From assembly GCF_001562255.1 (NCBI RefSeq), contig NZ_CP014301.1, forward strand, positions 496,001-560,000: a stretch of DNA of 64,000 nucleotides. Reading direction: 5' to 3'. This document shows positions 11,560-20,318 of the stretch, in pieces. How positions within the stretch are numbered: the first letter of the stretch is position 1; every line of letters starts with the position of its first letter. This DNA comes from Bosea sp. PAMC 26642. GTDB taxonomy: Bacteria; Pseudomonadota; Alphaproteobacteria; Rhizobiales; Beijerinckiaceae. The notes under the pieces were generated by a model. That model had not been told where the DNA came from and did not search any database. It saw only the letters and a program-made list of their open reading frames with translations. The position numbers were made by a program, and so were the translations under genes.

Positions 11560-12426
11560 ATGACCAAAGTCGCCTTCATCGGTCTCGGCGTGATGGGATA
11601 TCCCATGGCCGGCCATCTCAAGGCCAAGGGCCATGAGGTCACGGTCTACAACCGCAATCCGACGAAGGCGCAAGCGTGGGTCTCCCAGCACGCCGGCATC
11701 TCGGCGCCGACGCCCGCCGATGCGGCCAAGGGCCAGGAAATCGTCTTCTGCTGCGTCGGCAATGACGAGGATCTGCGCTCGGTCACACTGGGCGATAACG
11801 GCGCCTTCGCCGGCATGGAGAAGGGCGCGATCTTCGTCGATCACACCACGGCTTCGGCCGGCGTCGCGCGCGAACTCGACGCGGCGGCCACTGCTGGCGG
11901 CTTCGGCTTCATCGACGCGCCCGTTTCCGGCGGGCAGGCGGGCGCCGAGAACGGCGTCCTGACCGTGATGTGCGGCGGCGATCAGGCCGTTTATGCCCGC
12001 GCCGAACCGGTGATCGCCGCCTTCGCCCGCATGTGCAAGCTTATGGGTCCTGCGGGCTCGGGCCAGCTGACCAAGATGGTCAACCAGATTTGCATTGCCG
12101 GCCTCGTCCAAGGCCTGTCCGAGGGCGTGCACTTCGCCAAGCGTGCCGGGCTGGATGTCGAGGCCATGCTGGAAGTCATCTCGAAGGGCGCCGCCGGCTC
12201 CTGGCAGATGGAAAATCGCGGCAAGACCATGAATGCCGGCAAGTTCGATTTCGGCTTCGCCGTCGACTGGATGCGCAAGGATCTCGGCATCGTGCTGGAG
12301 GAGGCGCGCCGCAACGGCGCCCAGCTTCCCGTTACGGCGCTCGTCGACCAGTTCTATGCCGAGGTCCAGAAGATGGGCGGCCGGCGCTGGGATACCTCAA
12401 GCCTGATCGCGCGCCTGGAGGACTGA
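11560..12426 (+). CDS. NAD(P)-dependent beta-hydroxyacid dehydrogenase (GarR/MmsB family)
   Basis: A 288-residue oxidoreductase related to 2-hydroxy-3-oxopropionate reductase and 3-hydroxyisobutyrate dehydrogenase. The cofactor loop is GLGVMGYPMAGHL at residues 8-20. The substrate motif DAPVSGGQAGAENG and the catalytic-lysine segment GSGQLTKMVNQI are both intact. An Arg/Asn-rich segment after the second strand (YNRNPTK) suggests NADP preference, though this is a weak guide. GGAGAG precedes the ATG. It stands alone, ends at a strong terminator and faces the TRAP permease genes. Which hydroxyacid it uses cannot be told from sequence. Confidence 0.9.
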   Translation: MTKVAFIGLGVMGYPMAGHLKAKGHEVTVYNRNPTKAQAWVSQHAGISAPTPADAAKGQEIVFCCVGNDEDLRSVTLGDNGAFAGMEKGAIFVDHTTASAGVARELDAAATAGGFGFIDAPVSGGQAGAENGVLTVMCGGDQAVYARAEPVIAAFARMCKLMGPAGSGQLTKMVNQICIAGLVQGLSEGVHFAKRAGLDVEAMLEVISKGAAGSWQMENRGKTMNAGKFDFGFAVDWMRKDLGIVLEEARRNGAQLPVTALVDQFYAEVQKMGGRRWDTSSLIARLED

Positions 12427-12433
12427 GGCGCCC

Positions 12434-12480
12434 CCGTCATTGCGAGGAGCTGAATTAGTTCGCTGCGCTCGCAATAACGG
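12434..12480. repeat. Short palindromic extragenic repeat
   Basis: CCGTCATTGCGAG at 12434-12446 pairs with CTCGCAATAACGG at 12468-12480, with one G-T pair. It has the same GTCATT-type ends as other extragenic repeats in this window and sits directly before the intrinsic terminator. Confidence 0.6.
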
Positions 12481-12491
12481 CCGAGACAAGC

Positions 12492-12522
12492 AAAAGGCCC
12501 CGGATCGCTCCGGGGCCTTTTT
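12492..12522. terminator. Bidirectional intrinsic terminator
   Basis: A perfect 12-bp stem (AAAAGGCCCCGG / CCGGGGCCTTTT) with an ATCGCT loop has T runs on both strands. It serves both the dehydrogenase gene on the plus strand and dctM on the minus strand. Confidence 0.9.
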
Positions 12523-12533
12523 GTTGCGCGGCG

Positions 12534-14321
12534 CTATTTCAGATTGAGCGATGGCGGCTGGTTGAGATCGAGGCCCGGCAATCCGCCGCCTCCGCCCAGG
12601 CCCGGGATCTGGATCGAGTCGAACTGCTTGTCGATCGACTTCTGGTCGAGCTGCACGGCCGAGGCTTTGTAGTGCATCACCATCTGCGGGAAGATCACCA
12701 CCATCGCGACCATGATGCACTGGATCACCACGAACGGCACGGCGCCCCAGTAGATCTGCGCCGTCGTCACGGGCTCCATCATGATGCCCGTCACCTTGTC
12801 GCGGTAGCGGTCCTTCGGCGCGACCGAGCGCAGAAAGAACAGTGCGAAGCCGAAGGGCGGATGCATGAACGAGGTCTGCATGTTCACGCCCAGGATGACG
12901 CCGAACCAGATCAGGTCGATGCCGAGCTTCTCCGCCGCCGGCCCCAGTAGCGGCACCACGATGAAGGCGAGCTCGAAGAAGTCGAGGAAGAAGGCGAGGA
13001 AGAACACCATCACGTTGACGACGATCAGGAAGCCCGTCGCCCCACCCGGCAGGCCGACCAGTAGATGCTCGACCCAGACATGGCCGTTGACGCCGTAGAA
13101 GGTCAGCGAGAACACCCGCGCGCCCACCAGGATGAAAAGCACGAAGGCTGAGAGCTTGGCGGTCGATTCCGTCGCTTGCTTGAGCAGGTCGAAGGTCATG
13201 CGCCGCTTGCCATAGGCGAGCAGGATCGCGCCGGCCGCACCCATCGCGCCACCCTCTGTCGGTGTCGCGACACCGATGAAGATCGTGCCGAGCACCAGGA
13301 AGATCAGCGCCAGCGGCGGCACCATCACGAAGATGACCTGCTCGGCCATGCGCGAAAGCAGGCCGAGCTTCAGTACCTTGTTGATGATCGCCAGCACGAA
13401 GGACACACCGACCGCGATCGACATGGTCAGGATCACGAAGTCGGCACCGGCCTGGATCTTGGTGAAAAGCTTCATGCAGGCATAGGCGGTGCCGAAGGCG
13501 ATGATCGTGATGACCAGCAGCGACATCCGGCGGGTCTGGCCATCGGCGTCGCGCAGCGTCTGCGCCTCCGGCGGCAGGCCGGGTGCGCGCTTGGGATAGA
13601 TGATGGTGACGAGGAAGACGTAGCCGGCATAGAGCGCGGCCAGAACGAGGCCTGGAATGAAGGCGCCTTCATACATGTCGCCGACGGAGCGGCCAAGCTG
13701 GTCGGCCAGCACGATCAGCACGAGCGAGGGCGGGATGATCTGCGCCAGAGTGCCGGAGGCCGCGATCACGCCCGAGGCGAGCCGGCGGTCGTAGCCATAG
13801 CGCAGCATGATCGGCAGCGAGATCAGGCCCATCGAGATGACGGATGCAGCGACGACGCCGGTCGTCGCCGCCAGCAGCGCACCGACGAAGATCACGGCAT
13901 AGGCCAGACCGCCGCGGATCGGCCCGAAGAGCTGGCCGATCGTGTCCAGCAGATCCTCGGCCATGCCGGAGCGTTCCAGGATCAGGCCCATGAAGGTGAA
14001 GAATGGGATCGCCAGCAGCACGTCATTGTTCATCGTTCCGTAGATTCGCTCCGGCAACGCCTGCAGGAAGTTCTCCTGAAACATGCCGAGTTCAATGCCG
14101 ACGATAGCGAAGAACAGGCCGTTGGCGGCGAGCGCGAAGGCGACCGGATAGCCCAGCAAGAGGAAGGCTACGAGCGCGGCGAACATCACCGGGGCCATGT
14201 TGACCCGCATGAAGTCGGCGAAGCCGGCGGCATGGGCCTCGCCGGTATGCAGGCTGAAAAAGGCAGTGACGGTCAGCGCGAGCAGAAGGCCGGCGACGCG
14301 CGAAAGGCGGGATGCGGTCAT
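12534..14321 (-). CDS. dctM: TRAP transporter large permease, DctM
   Basis: A 595-residue membrane protein, much longer than a minimal DctM (about 430). It has an added N-terminal hydrophobic segment (LSRVAGLLLALTVTAFF), then the DctM core with motifs such as ANGLFFAIVGIE, AIPFFTFMGLILERSG and VATPTEGGAMGAAGAILLA. A roughly 100-residue insert lies in the middle, as in the mannitol/chloroaromatic subgroup. The C-terminus is a Gly/Pro-rich tail (GLGGGGGLPGLDLNQPP). ATG 14321 is preferred because upstream codons overlap dctQ and look non-coding. DctM performs the sodium-driven translocation of the substrate delivered by a TakP-type receptor. It is 52 bases after dctQ. Confidence 0.92.
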   Translation of the reverse strand: MTASRLSRVAGLLLALTVTAFFSLHTGEAHAAGFADFMRVNMAPVMFAALVAFLLLGYPVAFALAANGLFFAIVGIELGMFQENFLQALPERIYGTMNNDVLLAIPFFTFMGLILERSGMAEDLLDTIGQLFGPIRGGLAYAVIFVGALLAATTGVVAASVISMGLISLPIMLRYGYDRRLASGVIAASGTLAQIIPPSLVLIVLADQLGRSVGDMYEGAFIPGLVLAALYAGYVFLVTIIYPKRAPGLPPEAQTLRDADGQTRRMSLLVITIIAFGTAYACMKLFTKIQAGADFVILTMSIAVGVSFVLAIINKVLKLGLLSRMAEQVIFVMVPPLALIFLVLGTIFIGVATPTEGGAMGAAGAILLAYGKRRMTFDLLKQATESTAKLSAFVLFILVGARVFSLTFYGVNGHVWVEHLLVGLPGGATGFLIVVNVMVFFLAFFLDFFELAFIVVPLLGPAAEKLGIDLIWFGVILGVNMQTSFMHPPFGFALFFLRSVAPKDRYRDKVTGIMMEPVTTAQIYWGAVPFVVIQCIMVAMVVIFPQMVMHYKASAVQLDQKSIDKQFDSIQIPGLGGGGGLPGLDLNQPPSLNLK

Positions 14322-14373
14322 TGGGCAATGGTCCGGACGAGTGCGGAAATCGGCAAGTCGAGAAATCGGTCGC

Positions 14374-14970
14374 TCAGGCGAGGCCGTCGGCCTTGGCCTG
14401 GTCGAGCAGGCGCTGCGCCTCCGCCTCGGCGGCTGCGGCATGGCCCTTGAGCGTCTCGTCGTCCTCCAGATGCCCTCGCATGATCGCGATCTGCTTGATG
14501 ATCTCGGACACGCCCTGGAAGGTCAGCATCAGGAAGCCGACGATCACGAGCCCCTTGGCCGGCCATTGCGGCAGGCCGCCGGCCGAGAGCGACTGCTCGT
14601 TGACCGCGAAGGAGCGCGTGAAGAACGGCCAGGAATGATAGACCATCAGCAGGCAGAACGGCATCAGGAACAGCGTATGGCCGACGAGGTCGATCCAGCG
14701 CTGCACGGTCTTGGGCAAAAGGCTGTTCACGATATCGATGCGGATGTGCTCCTTCACCTGCAGCGTCCAGGCGGCGCACATCAGGAACACGGCTCCGAAG
14801 AGCATCCATTGCAGCTCAAGCCAGGCATTGGACGAGACGTTGAAGACCTTGCGGATGATCGCATTGACCGTCGCGACGATGACCGCCAGCAGGATCAGCC
14901 AGGCGACCTTCTTGCCGATCTGGCGGTTGATCGCGTCGATTACGCGGCTGATCTTGAGTAGTCCGTCCAC
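14374..14970 (-). CDS. dctQ: TRAP transporter small permease, DctQ
   Basis: A 198-residue four-helix membrane protein. Conserved DctQ features include NAIIRKVFNVSSNAWLELQW and the segment MCAAWTLQVKEHIRIDIV. GTG 14970 is chosen because GGGAGG lies six bases upstream; an ATG six codons earlier has no usable ribosome site. The C-terminus is a charged, Ala/Glu-rich cytoplasmic helix (LKGHAAAAEAEAQRLLDQAK). It is the first gene of a dctQM unit with no receptor gene next to it. The three TakP-like receptors in the window are candidates to work with it. Confidence 0.9.
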   Translation of the reverse strand: MDGLLKISRVIDAINRQIGKKVAWLILLAVIVATVNAIIRKVFNVSSNAWLELQWMLFGAVFLMCAAWTLQVKEHIRIDIVNSLLPKTVQRWIDLVGHTLFLMPFCLLMVYHSWPFFTRSFAVNEQSLSAGGLPQWPAKGLVIVGFLMLTFQGVSEIIKQIAIMRGHLEDDETLKGHAAAAEAEAQRLLDQAKADGLA

Positions 14971-15087
14971 GCTCGTCCTCCCAGGCATCCTTTGGTCGGC
15001 TGGATGCGCCCTTTGCATAAGGGTCATGTCGCGCTGTTATACGAAGCTTTAAGGCAGCACAAGATTGTGCGCCGCAATCGCGGGCGA

Positions 15088-16275
15088 TCAGCGCGATCCG
15101 GATCGGTCGATCCGCAGACCGACCAGCCCGACCGCCATCATCGCCCACATCATCACCATCAGCGCCTGCGGCCAGAGCGTCACCAGCCAGCTGATCAGGA
15201 TCGTCGCGAGCGCGCTGGAGCCGAGCTGGATCGCGCCCATCAGGCCTGCGGCGGAGCCGGCGAGTTCGGGCTTTGCAGAGAGCGCCTCCGCGGTCGAGCC
15301 GGGGATCGTCAGCCCGTTGCCGATGGCGTTCACCGCCAACGGCAGGAACAGCCCCAGCGGCGACCAGGATGGGCTGAGCGAGAGCCCCAGCGCGACCGTG
15401 AGCGCGACGCAGGAGATCACGAGCCCGAGCCGCACCATCCGCCTCGTTCCCAACCGGACGGCCAGCCGCGACATGGCGAAGTTGCCGACCATGTAGCCGA
15501 ACGCGTTCAGGATGAAGTAGGTGCCGTAGACGTCGGGTCCGCGCCCCATGGTCTCGACCACGATATAGGGCGCGGCCGCGATGAACGCGAAGAACGCCCC
15601 GGAGCTCATCGACAGCGCGATCACATTGGCGACGAAGCCGCGATCGATGATCAGCGCCGGAAAGGCCCGGAAGATGCCCAGGAACGACGTCTGCGCGCCG
15701 ATCTGAGGAGCCGTCTCCGGCAACCGCGCGATCGTCAGCAGCAGGACGATGACGCCCGCTGCCGTCATGAACCAGAAGATCGCGCGCCAGCCGAGGATGC
15801 CCTCGATATGGCCGCCGAGATAGGGCGCGATCATCGGCGCGACCACCATCACCATGGTGACGCTGGCGATCTGGCTCGCCGCCTCGTCGCGGTCTGCGGT
15901 ATCGCGGATGATCGCGCGCGTCAGGGCGAAGGCCGAGCCCGCGCCCGCGCCTTCCAGCACGCGCGCCATCAGCAGCACGCCGGTCGAGGTCGCCATCGCT
16001 CCGAGCACCGAGCCGAGCACGAACAGCGCGATGCCGGCCACGACGCAGGGCCGGCGTCCGTAACGGTCCGACAGCGGCCCGATCACGAGCTGCGTCAGGG
16101 CCACCGCGACCAGGAACAGCGTCAACGTCAGCTGGATCGCGGCGTAGTTTGTAGCGAAATGGCGCGCCAAAATCGGCGTCGCCGGCGCGAGCAGGTTGAG
16201 CGCGATCGGCTGCAGGGTCGAAATCGCGACCAGCATCAGCAGCGTCGGTTTCGCCGGCACGAGGGACGATGTCAT
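15088..16275 (-). CDS. MFS drug-resistance transporter, Bcr/CflA family
   Basis: A 395-residue, 12-helix exporter of the Bcr/CflA (DHA1) group. Characteristic motifs are IGPLSDRYGRRPCVVAGI in the loop 2-3 region and GAGAGSAFALTRAIIRD in helix 5. Its start (ATG 16275) overlaps the stop of the EamA-family gene upstream (ATGA), so the two exporters are probably co-translated. Substrates for this family range from bicyclomycin and sulfonamides to amino acids such as cysteine; nothing here picks one. It is the last gene of the solA-eamA-mfs unit. Confidence 0.88.
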   Translation of the reverse strand: MTSSLVPAKPTLLMLVAISTLQPIALNLLAPATPILARHFATNYAAIQLTLTLFLVAVALTQLVIGPLSDRYGRRPCVVAGIALFVLGSVLGAMATSTGVLLMARVLEGAGAGSAFALTRAIIRDTADRDEAASQIASVTMVMVVAPMIAPYLGGHIEGILGWRAIFWFMTAAGVIVLLLTIARLPETAPQIGAQTSFLGIFRAFPALIIDRGFVANVIALSMSSGAFFAFIAAAPYIVVETMGRGPDVYGTYFILNAFGYMVGNFAMSRLAVRLGTRRMVRLGLVISCVALTVALGLSLSPSWSPLGLFLPLAVNAIGNGLTIPGSTAEALSAKPELAGSAAGLMGAIQLGSSALATILISWLVTLWPQALMVMMWAMMAVGLVGLRIDRSGSR

Positions 16276-17171
16276 GCCGGTGGGCCTTGCAGCTTGAGCT
16301 TGGAATCGGGCCGCACCCGCTGCCGGTGCATGGTGTAAAGGCCGCTGCCGACGATCAACGCGATGCCTGCCATGGCGAGAGGGTCGGGCACCTCGCCCCA
16401 GACGAGATACCCCATCGCCACGGCGAAGATCACCACCGAATAGCGGAAGCCGGAGACGACGCCGAGATCGGTGTTGCGGAAGGCGCCGATGATGAAGAAG
16501 CTGCCGGCCGAGACCAGCACTGCCGCAGCCGCGACATAGAGGGTCTCGCGCCGCCAAACGGGTTCCCAGCTTTCGAACAGGCCGTAACCAAGAGCCAGGA
16601 TGCCGACGAGGACGGTCGTCGTCAGCGAGACCACGGTGGAGGGCACGTCGTTGCCGATGCTGCGGGTGAGGAGATCGCGGCAGCTGATCAGCAGCGTGCT
16701 GAACAACGCGACGGCCACCGCCGGGTCAAGGCCCTCGGCGGTCGGCCGCACGATCATGAGCACGCCGCAGAATCCCACGGCGATGGCAACCGTTCGCCGC
16801 CAGCCGACCTTTTCGATGCGGAGCAGCACCGCCAGCACGACGATCAGCAGCGGGGAGGCCATGCCGATGGCGGTGATATTGCCGAGCGGCAGCTTGCCGA
16901 GCGACCAGATGAAGGTCAGCGCCACACTCGCCTCAACCAGGCCGCGCAGCAGCACGATCGGTCGGAAGGCGAGCACCAGTCGGTCGGCGTGCCCGAGGCC
17001 GAGAACCAGAGCGAAGGCGGCCAACACCGCGAAGATCGTGCGCAGACAGATGGCTTGCCCTGCCGGATAGACCTCGCGCGCGAGCTTCATCAACGCGTCG
17101 TTGCAGGTGAAGAGCGACATCGCGGTCAGCATCGTGATGATGCCGCGGCGGTTTTCGGCTGCACTGGCCAA
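16272..17171 (-). CDS. DMT-superfamily permease with EamA domains
   Basis: About 299 residues and ten predicted membrane helices arranged as two EamA repeats. The N-terminus NRRGIITMLTAMSLFTCNDA and the segment RTIFAVLAAF are typical of this subgroup. TTG 17171 keeps the conserved NRRGI stretch; ATG 17132 is a plausible shorter start giving 286 residues. These proteins export metabolites or amino acids, with ligands seldom known. It begins 23 bases after solA and overlaps the next MFS gene, so it may export a product or analogue of the SolA substrate; that link is inference from position only. Confidence 0.85.
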   Translation of the reverse strand: MASAAENRRGIITMLTAMSLFTCNDALMKLAREVYPAGQAICLRTIFAVLAAFALVLGLGHADRLVLAFRPIVLLRGLVEASVALTFIWSLGKLPLGNITAIGMASPLLIVVLAVLLRIEKVGWRRTVAIAVGFCGVLMIVRPTAEGLDPAVAVALFSTLLISCRDLLTRSIGNDVPSTVVSLTTTVLVGILALGYGLFESWEPVWRRETLYVAAAAVLVSAGSFFIIGAFRNTDLGVVSGFRYSVVIFAVAMGYLVWGEVPDPLAMAGIALIVGSGLYTMHRQRVRPDSKLKLQGPPA

Positions 17172-17194
17172 GGCGTCGGTCCGCTGCGCTTGGC

Positions 17195-18334
17195 TCAGGC
17201 CGCGAAACGGTCGAGCGAGAAGGGCGTGAGATCGAAGGCCGATTGCCCGGAGGTCGAGAGATCGGCCAGGATTTCGCCGATCGCGCTGGAGAACTTGAAG
17301 CCGTGGCCGGAACAGCAGGATGCGAACACCGCCTGCGGCACGCCGGGGACCGTGTCGATGATGAAGTCGTCGTCGGGCGTCACGCTGTACACGCAGCCCT
17401 TGACGGTCAGCGGCTCGCCCGCCGCGTCCGGGATATAGCGTGCCAGACATTCGCGGATGAGCGCCAGCTGCCGTGGGCTCGGCGTCCTGTCGTCTTCGCG
17501 CGGGTCCATCGGCTCGCGGCCGAAATGCGGCCCGCCGAGCTTGAACCCGGGGTGCTCGTAGAGCGGAAAACCGTAGAAATTGCCTTCCTCGACGCTGAGG
17601 ATGAACACCGGAAACGCGCCTTCCCGGAACAGCTCGGGCCGGCGCGTCGTGAACCAGCCGATCGCCTGCCGCACCGTCGAGACGTTCTTCGCCAGCGCGG
17701 GCACGGCATCCGCGATCCAGCCGCCGGAGGTGATGACGAGCCGTCCGGCTGAATAGGTGCCCCGTTCCGTGCGTACGACGACGCCGCCTTGAGCCGTCGG
17801 CGTCCAGTCGAGAAGCGGCTCGTTGGTCCTGATCTCGGCGCCGCGCGACTGCGCAAGCCCGACATGGGCGTAGATCGCCTTTTCGGAGGCGACAAAGCCG
17901 CCATCGGGCTGCCAAAGCCCGATATGGCCTGCCGGCAGCTGGAAGGCAGGAAAGCGCCGCGCGATCTCGCTGGCATCCAGCTGTTCATGCGTCAGACCGT
18001 GGTCGAGGCAGGATTGCAGCGAGGATTCGACGGGTCCCGACCCCTCCGGCGCCAGATCGAGCGAGCCGGTGACATGGAGCAGCTTCATCCCGGCCGCATC
18101 GCCGGTCTGCTGCCAGAGTTCATGCGCGCGCCGCACGATCGGGACGTATTGCGAGCCCTCGAAATAGGCCAGCCGGATGATCCGGGTCATCCCATGTGAC
18201 GAGCCCATCGCGTGGCCAAGGTCGAAGCGCTCGAGCCCGAGCACCTTGAGCCCGCGCTGGGCCAGGTGCCAGCAGGCGGCGGAGCCCATCGCGCCGACGC
18301 CGGCGACGATCACGTCATAGCTATGGCTCGTCAT
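17195..18334 (-). CDS. solA: N-methyl-L-tryptophan oxidase / sarcosine oxidase-like flavoenzyme
   Basis: A 379-residue FAD-dependent amine oxidase. The dinucleotide-binding motif GVGAMGSAACWHL occupies residues 12-24, followed by LERFDLGHAMGSSHGMTRIIR, the family's flavin-contact block. The C-terminal SCCSGHGFKFSSAIGEIL contains the cysteine to which monomeric sarcosine oxidases and SolA attach FAD covalently. The enzyme oxidatively demethylates N-methyl amino acids, yielding formaldehyde and peroxide; the precise substrate could be sarcosine, N-methyltryptophan or another secondary amine. ATG 18334 gives the usual start. It leads an operon with two exporters and is divergent from the chemoreceptor gene. 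Confidence 0.87.
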   Translation of the reverse strand: MTSHSYDVIVAGVGAMGSAACWHLAQRGLKVLGLERFDLGHAMGSSHGMTRIIRLAYFEGSQYVPIVRRAHELWQQTGDAAGMKLLHVTGSLDLAPEGSGPVESSLQSCLDHGLTHEQLDASEIARRFPAFQLPAGHIGLWQPDGGFVASEKAIYAHVGLAQSRGAEIRTNEPLLDWTPTAQGGVVVRTERGTYSAGRLVITSGGWIADAVPALAKNVSTVRQAIGWFTTRRPELFREGAFPVFILSVEEGNFYGFPLYEHPGFKLGGPHFGREPMDPREDDRTPSPRQLALIRECLARYIPDAAGEPLTVKGCVYSVTPDDDFIIDTVPGVPQAVFASCCSGHGFKFSSAIGEILADLSTSGQSAFDLTPFSLDRFAA

Positions 18335-18548
18335 CGGAAGGGCTCTGCTGCGGGCGACCGGGTCGCGAGCTTTACAGCGCGGGCCGGCGCGGGTCCATGC
18401 CGCCCGGTGCATGGCAGGAAGCGCTGGCCGTCTTCAGATGACGCCGCGCTCAAGGGAACCAGTCCGGCTGTGCCCAGACATCGCCGTGAGACTTTGTTAA
18501 CGATGCGCGACCATAACGGGACGGTTCAATGGTGTCCGGGAATGGCTG

Positions 18549-20312
18549 ATGCTGCGTGACAGGGTTCGGCGCTGGTTGGGCGGTCGAAGTCAGGTCGCGG
18601 TGCCGGCCTTGGCTGCAACCGGCGATTCCGTCGTCGCCGCCCCGGTTCTCGATAGCGGCGAAGATGCCCTGCGCGAGGCCGTCAGCACGCTCGAACAGGA
18701 CGTCGTGGCCGCGATGCGCCGTCTCAAGGGCGGGCTCGACCACGCCGAGGATTTCTCGGCCCGCTCCGAGGGACGCTCCCGCGAGATCCATGACAGCATC
18801 GCCGATGTCCGGGCCGCGACCTTCACCGCAACCACCAATTCGGTCGCGCTCGCCACGGCGACCCAGCAAGTCTCGCAGGCCGCCGAGGATGTCGGCAGCT
18901 CGATGAGCAGCGCCCGCGAACGGTTGGATGCTGCCGCCATCCGCGCCGGCGAGGCGACGCAGATGATGACGGGCCTCGCCGCCGCGACGATCGAGATTCG
19001 CAGCATCGTCGACTCGATTGCGGAGATCGCGCGCCAGACCAATCTTCTGGCGCTGAACGCGACGATCGAGGCGGCCCGCGCCGGCGAGGCGGGCCGCGGC
19101 TTCGGCGTCGTCGCGCAGGAGGTCAAGTCGCTCTCGGTCGAGGTGCGCGACGCCGTCGATCACATCCGCAGCCGGGTCGATCGGCTGACCCAGACGGCGC
19201 AGGGCTCTGCTGTCATCGTCAACGAGGCGCTGCAGATGGTCCGGGACGTCAACCCGGTCATCGCCGCCATCGGTAGCGCCTCGCATGAACAGGCGGCGGC
19301 CGCTGCCGAACTGTCGCGCAGCGCCGAGGCGACGGCCCGCTTCGTCGAGACGGTCCTGCACCGCGTCGATGACATCGACCGCGTCGCGCTCGCGGCGGCG
19401 GGCGAAAGCGCCAGCGCCCGGGAAGCCCTGTCGGACGGCGCGCGTCAGGCCGACAGCATGTTGCGGCGCTTCATACCGACTCTGCGTCATTCCGCCTTCG
19501 CTGACCGGCGCCATCATGATCGCTACCCGGCCGAGCATCGCGCTGAAATCCGCTTCGGCGCCATCGCCTCGTCCTGCCAGACCGTCGATCTTGGACTGGG
19601 CGGCGCGCTGCTCGCCTGCCCGGGACAGGCGGAACTGCGGTGGGGCTCGGCCGGCACCATCGTGCTCGACGGCCTGCCGCCGATCGCGTGCCGCCTCGTG
19701 GCGAATACCGAAATCGGCTTGCATGTCGCCTTCCACGAGGCGGCCATTGCGCAAAACCACCCGTTGAACGGACTGGTCGAGGAGATCGCGCGCTCCTACC
19801 GGCCGCTGATCGACAAGGCGCAGGTTTTTGCCGCCGCTGTCGTGACGCTGATGGAAAGCGCGCTGGAGCGGGGCAAACTGACGGAAAGCGATCTCTTCGA
19901 CATCGACTACCAACTGCTGCCCGGCACCGATCCCCGGCAATACGCCAACCGGGCGCTGCCCGCTCTGGAAGCGCAGTTGCCGCCGCTCCTGGCCGCGACG
20001 CTGGCCGGGGACAAACGCCTCGTCTTCGCCTTGCCGATCGACCGCAACGGCTATCTCCCGGTCCACAACGAAGAGTTTTCGCAGCCGCAGCGGCCCGATG
20101 ATCCGGTCTGGAATGCCGCCCACAGCCGCAATCGCCGCATCTTCGACGATCGCGCCGGCATCATGGCGGCCCGCTCGGTCAGGCCCTTCCTCGTCCAGTC
20201 CTACCGCCGCGACATGGGCGGCGGCGTCACCCATGTCATGCGCGAAGTCGATGCGCCGCTGCGCGTGCGCGGACGGCATTGGGGCGGAGTGCGGATGGCA
20301 TACAAGATGTGA
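18549..20312 (+). CDS. Soluble methyl-accepting chemotaxis protein with PilZ domain
   Basis: A 587-residue chemoreceptor without membrane segments or HAMP domain. Residues about 60-300 form the coiled-coil signalling domain; the tip, around 160-190, reads [20 protein letters not shown], the conserved contact site for CheA and CheW. A PilZ-like domain follows (about 318-410): RHHDR at 321-325 matches the RxxxR c-di-GMP motif, but the second motif is DLGLGG, with Gly in place of the usual Ser. The last 170 residues contain [15 protein letters not shown] and GRHWGGVR, a C-terminal sensory-like domain seen in other alphaproteobacterial receptors. It probably senses an intracellular signal. No che genes adjoin it; its stop faces the vWA-like gene six bases away. 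Confidence 0.88.
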   Translation: MLRDRVRRWLGGRSQVAVPALAATGDSVVAAPVLDSGEDALREAVSTLEQDVVAAMRRLKGGLDHAEDFSARSEGRSREIHDSIADVRAATFTATTNSVALATATQQVSQAAEDVGSSMSSARERLDAAAIRAGEATQMMTGLAAATIEIRSIVDSIAEIARQTNLLALNATIEAARAGEAGRGFGVVAQEVKSLSVEVRDAVDHIRSRVDRLTQTAQGSAVIVNEALQMVRDVNPVIAAIGSASHEQAAAAAELSRSAEATARFVETVLHRVDDIDRVALAAAGESASAREALSDGARQADSMLRRFIPTLRHSAFADRRHHDRYPAEHRAEIRFGAIASSCQTVDLGLGGALLACPGQAELRWGSAGTIVLDGLPPIACRLVANTEIGLHVAFHEAAIAQNHPLNGLVEEIARSYRPLIDKAQVFAAAVVTLMESALERGKLTESDLFDIDYQLLPGTDPRQYANRALPALEAQLPPLLAATLAGDKRLVFALPIDRNGYLPVHNEEFSQPQRPDDPVWNAAHSRNRRIFDDRAGIMAARSVRPFLVQSYRRDMGGGVTHVMREVDAPLRVRGRHWGGVRMAYKM

Positions 20313-20318
20313 GTGGCG

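Noticed and set aside
13176..14450. Plus-strand open frame of about 420 codons
   Set aside because: It is the antisense of dctM/dctQ; the composition is His/Asp/Arg-rich without recognisable motifs, as expected for a shadow frame in GC-rich DNA.
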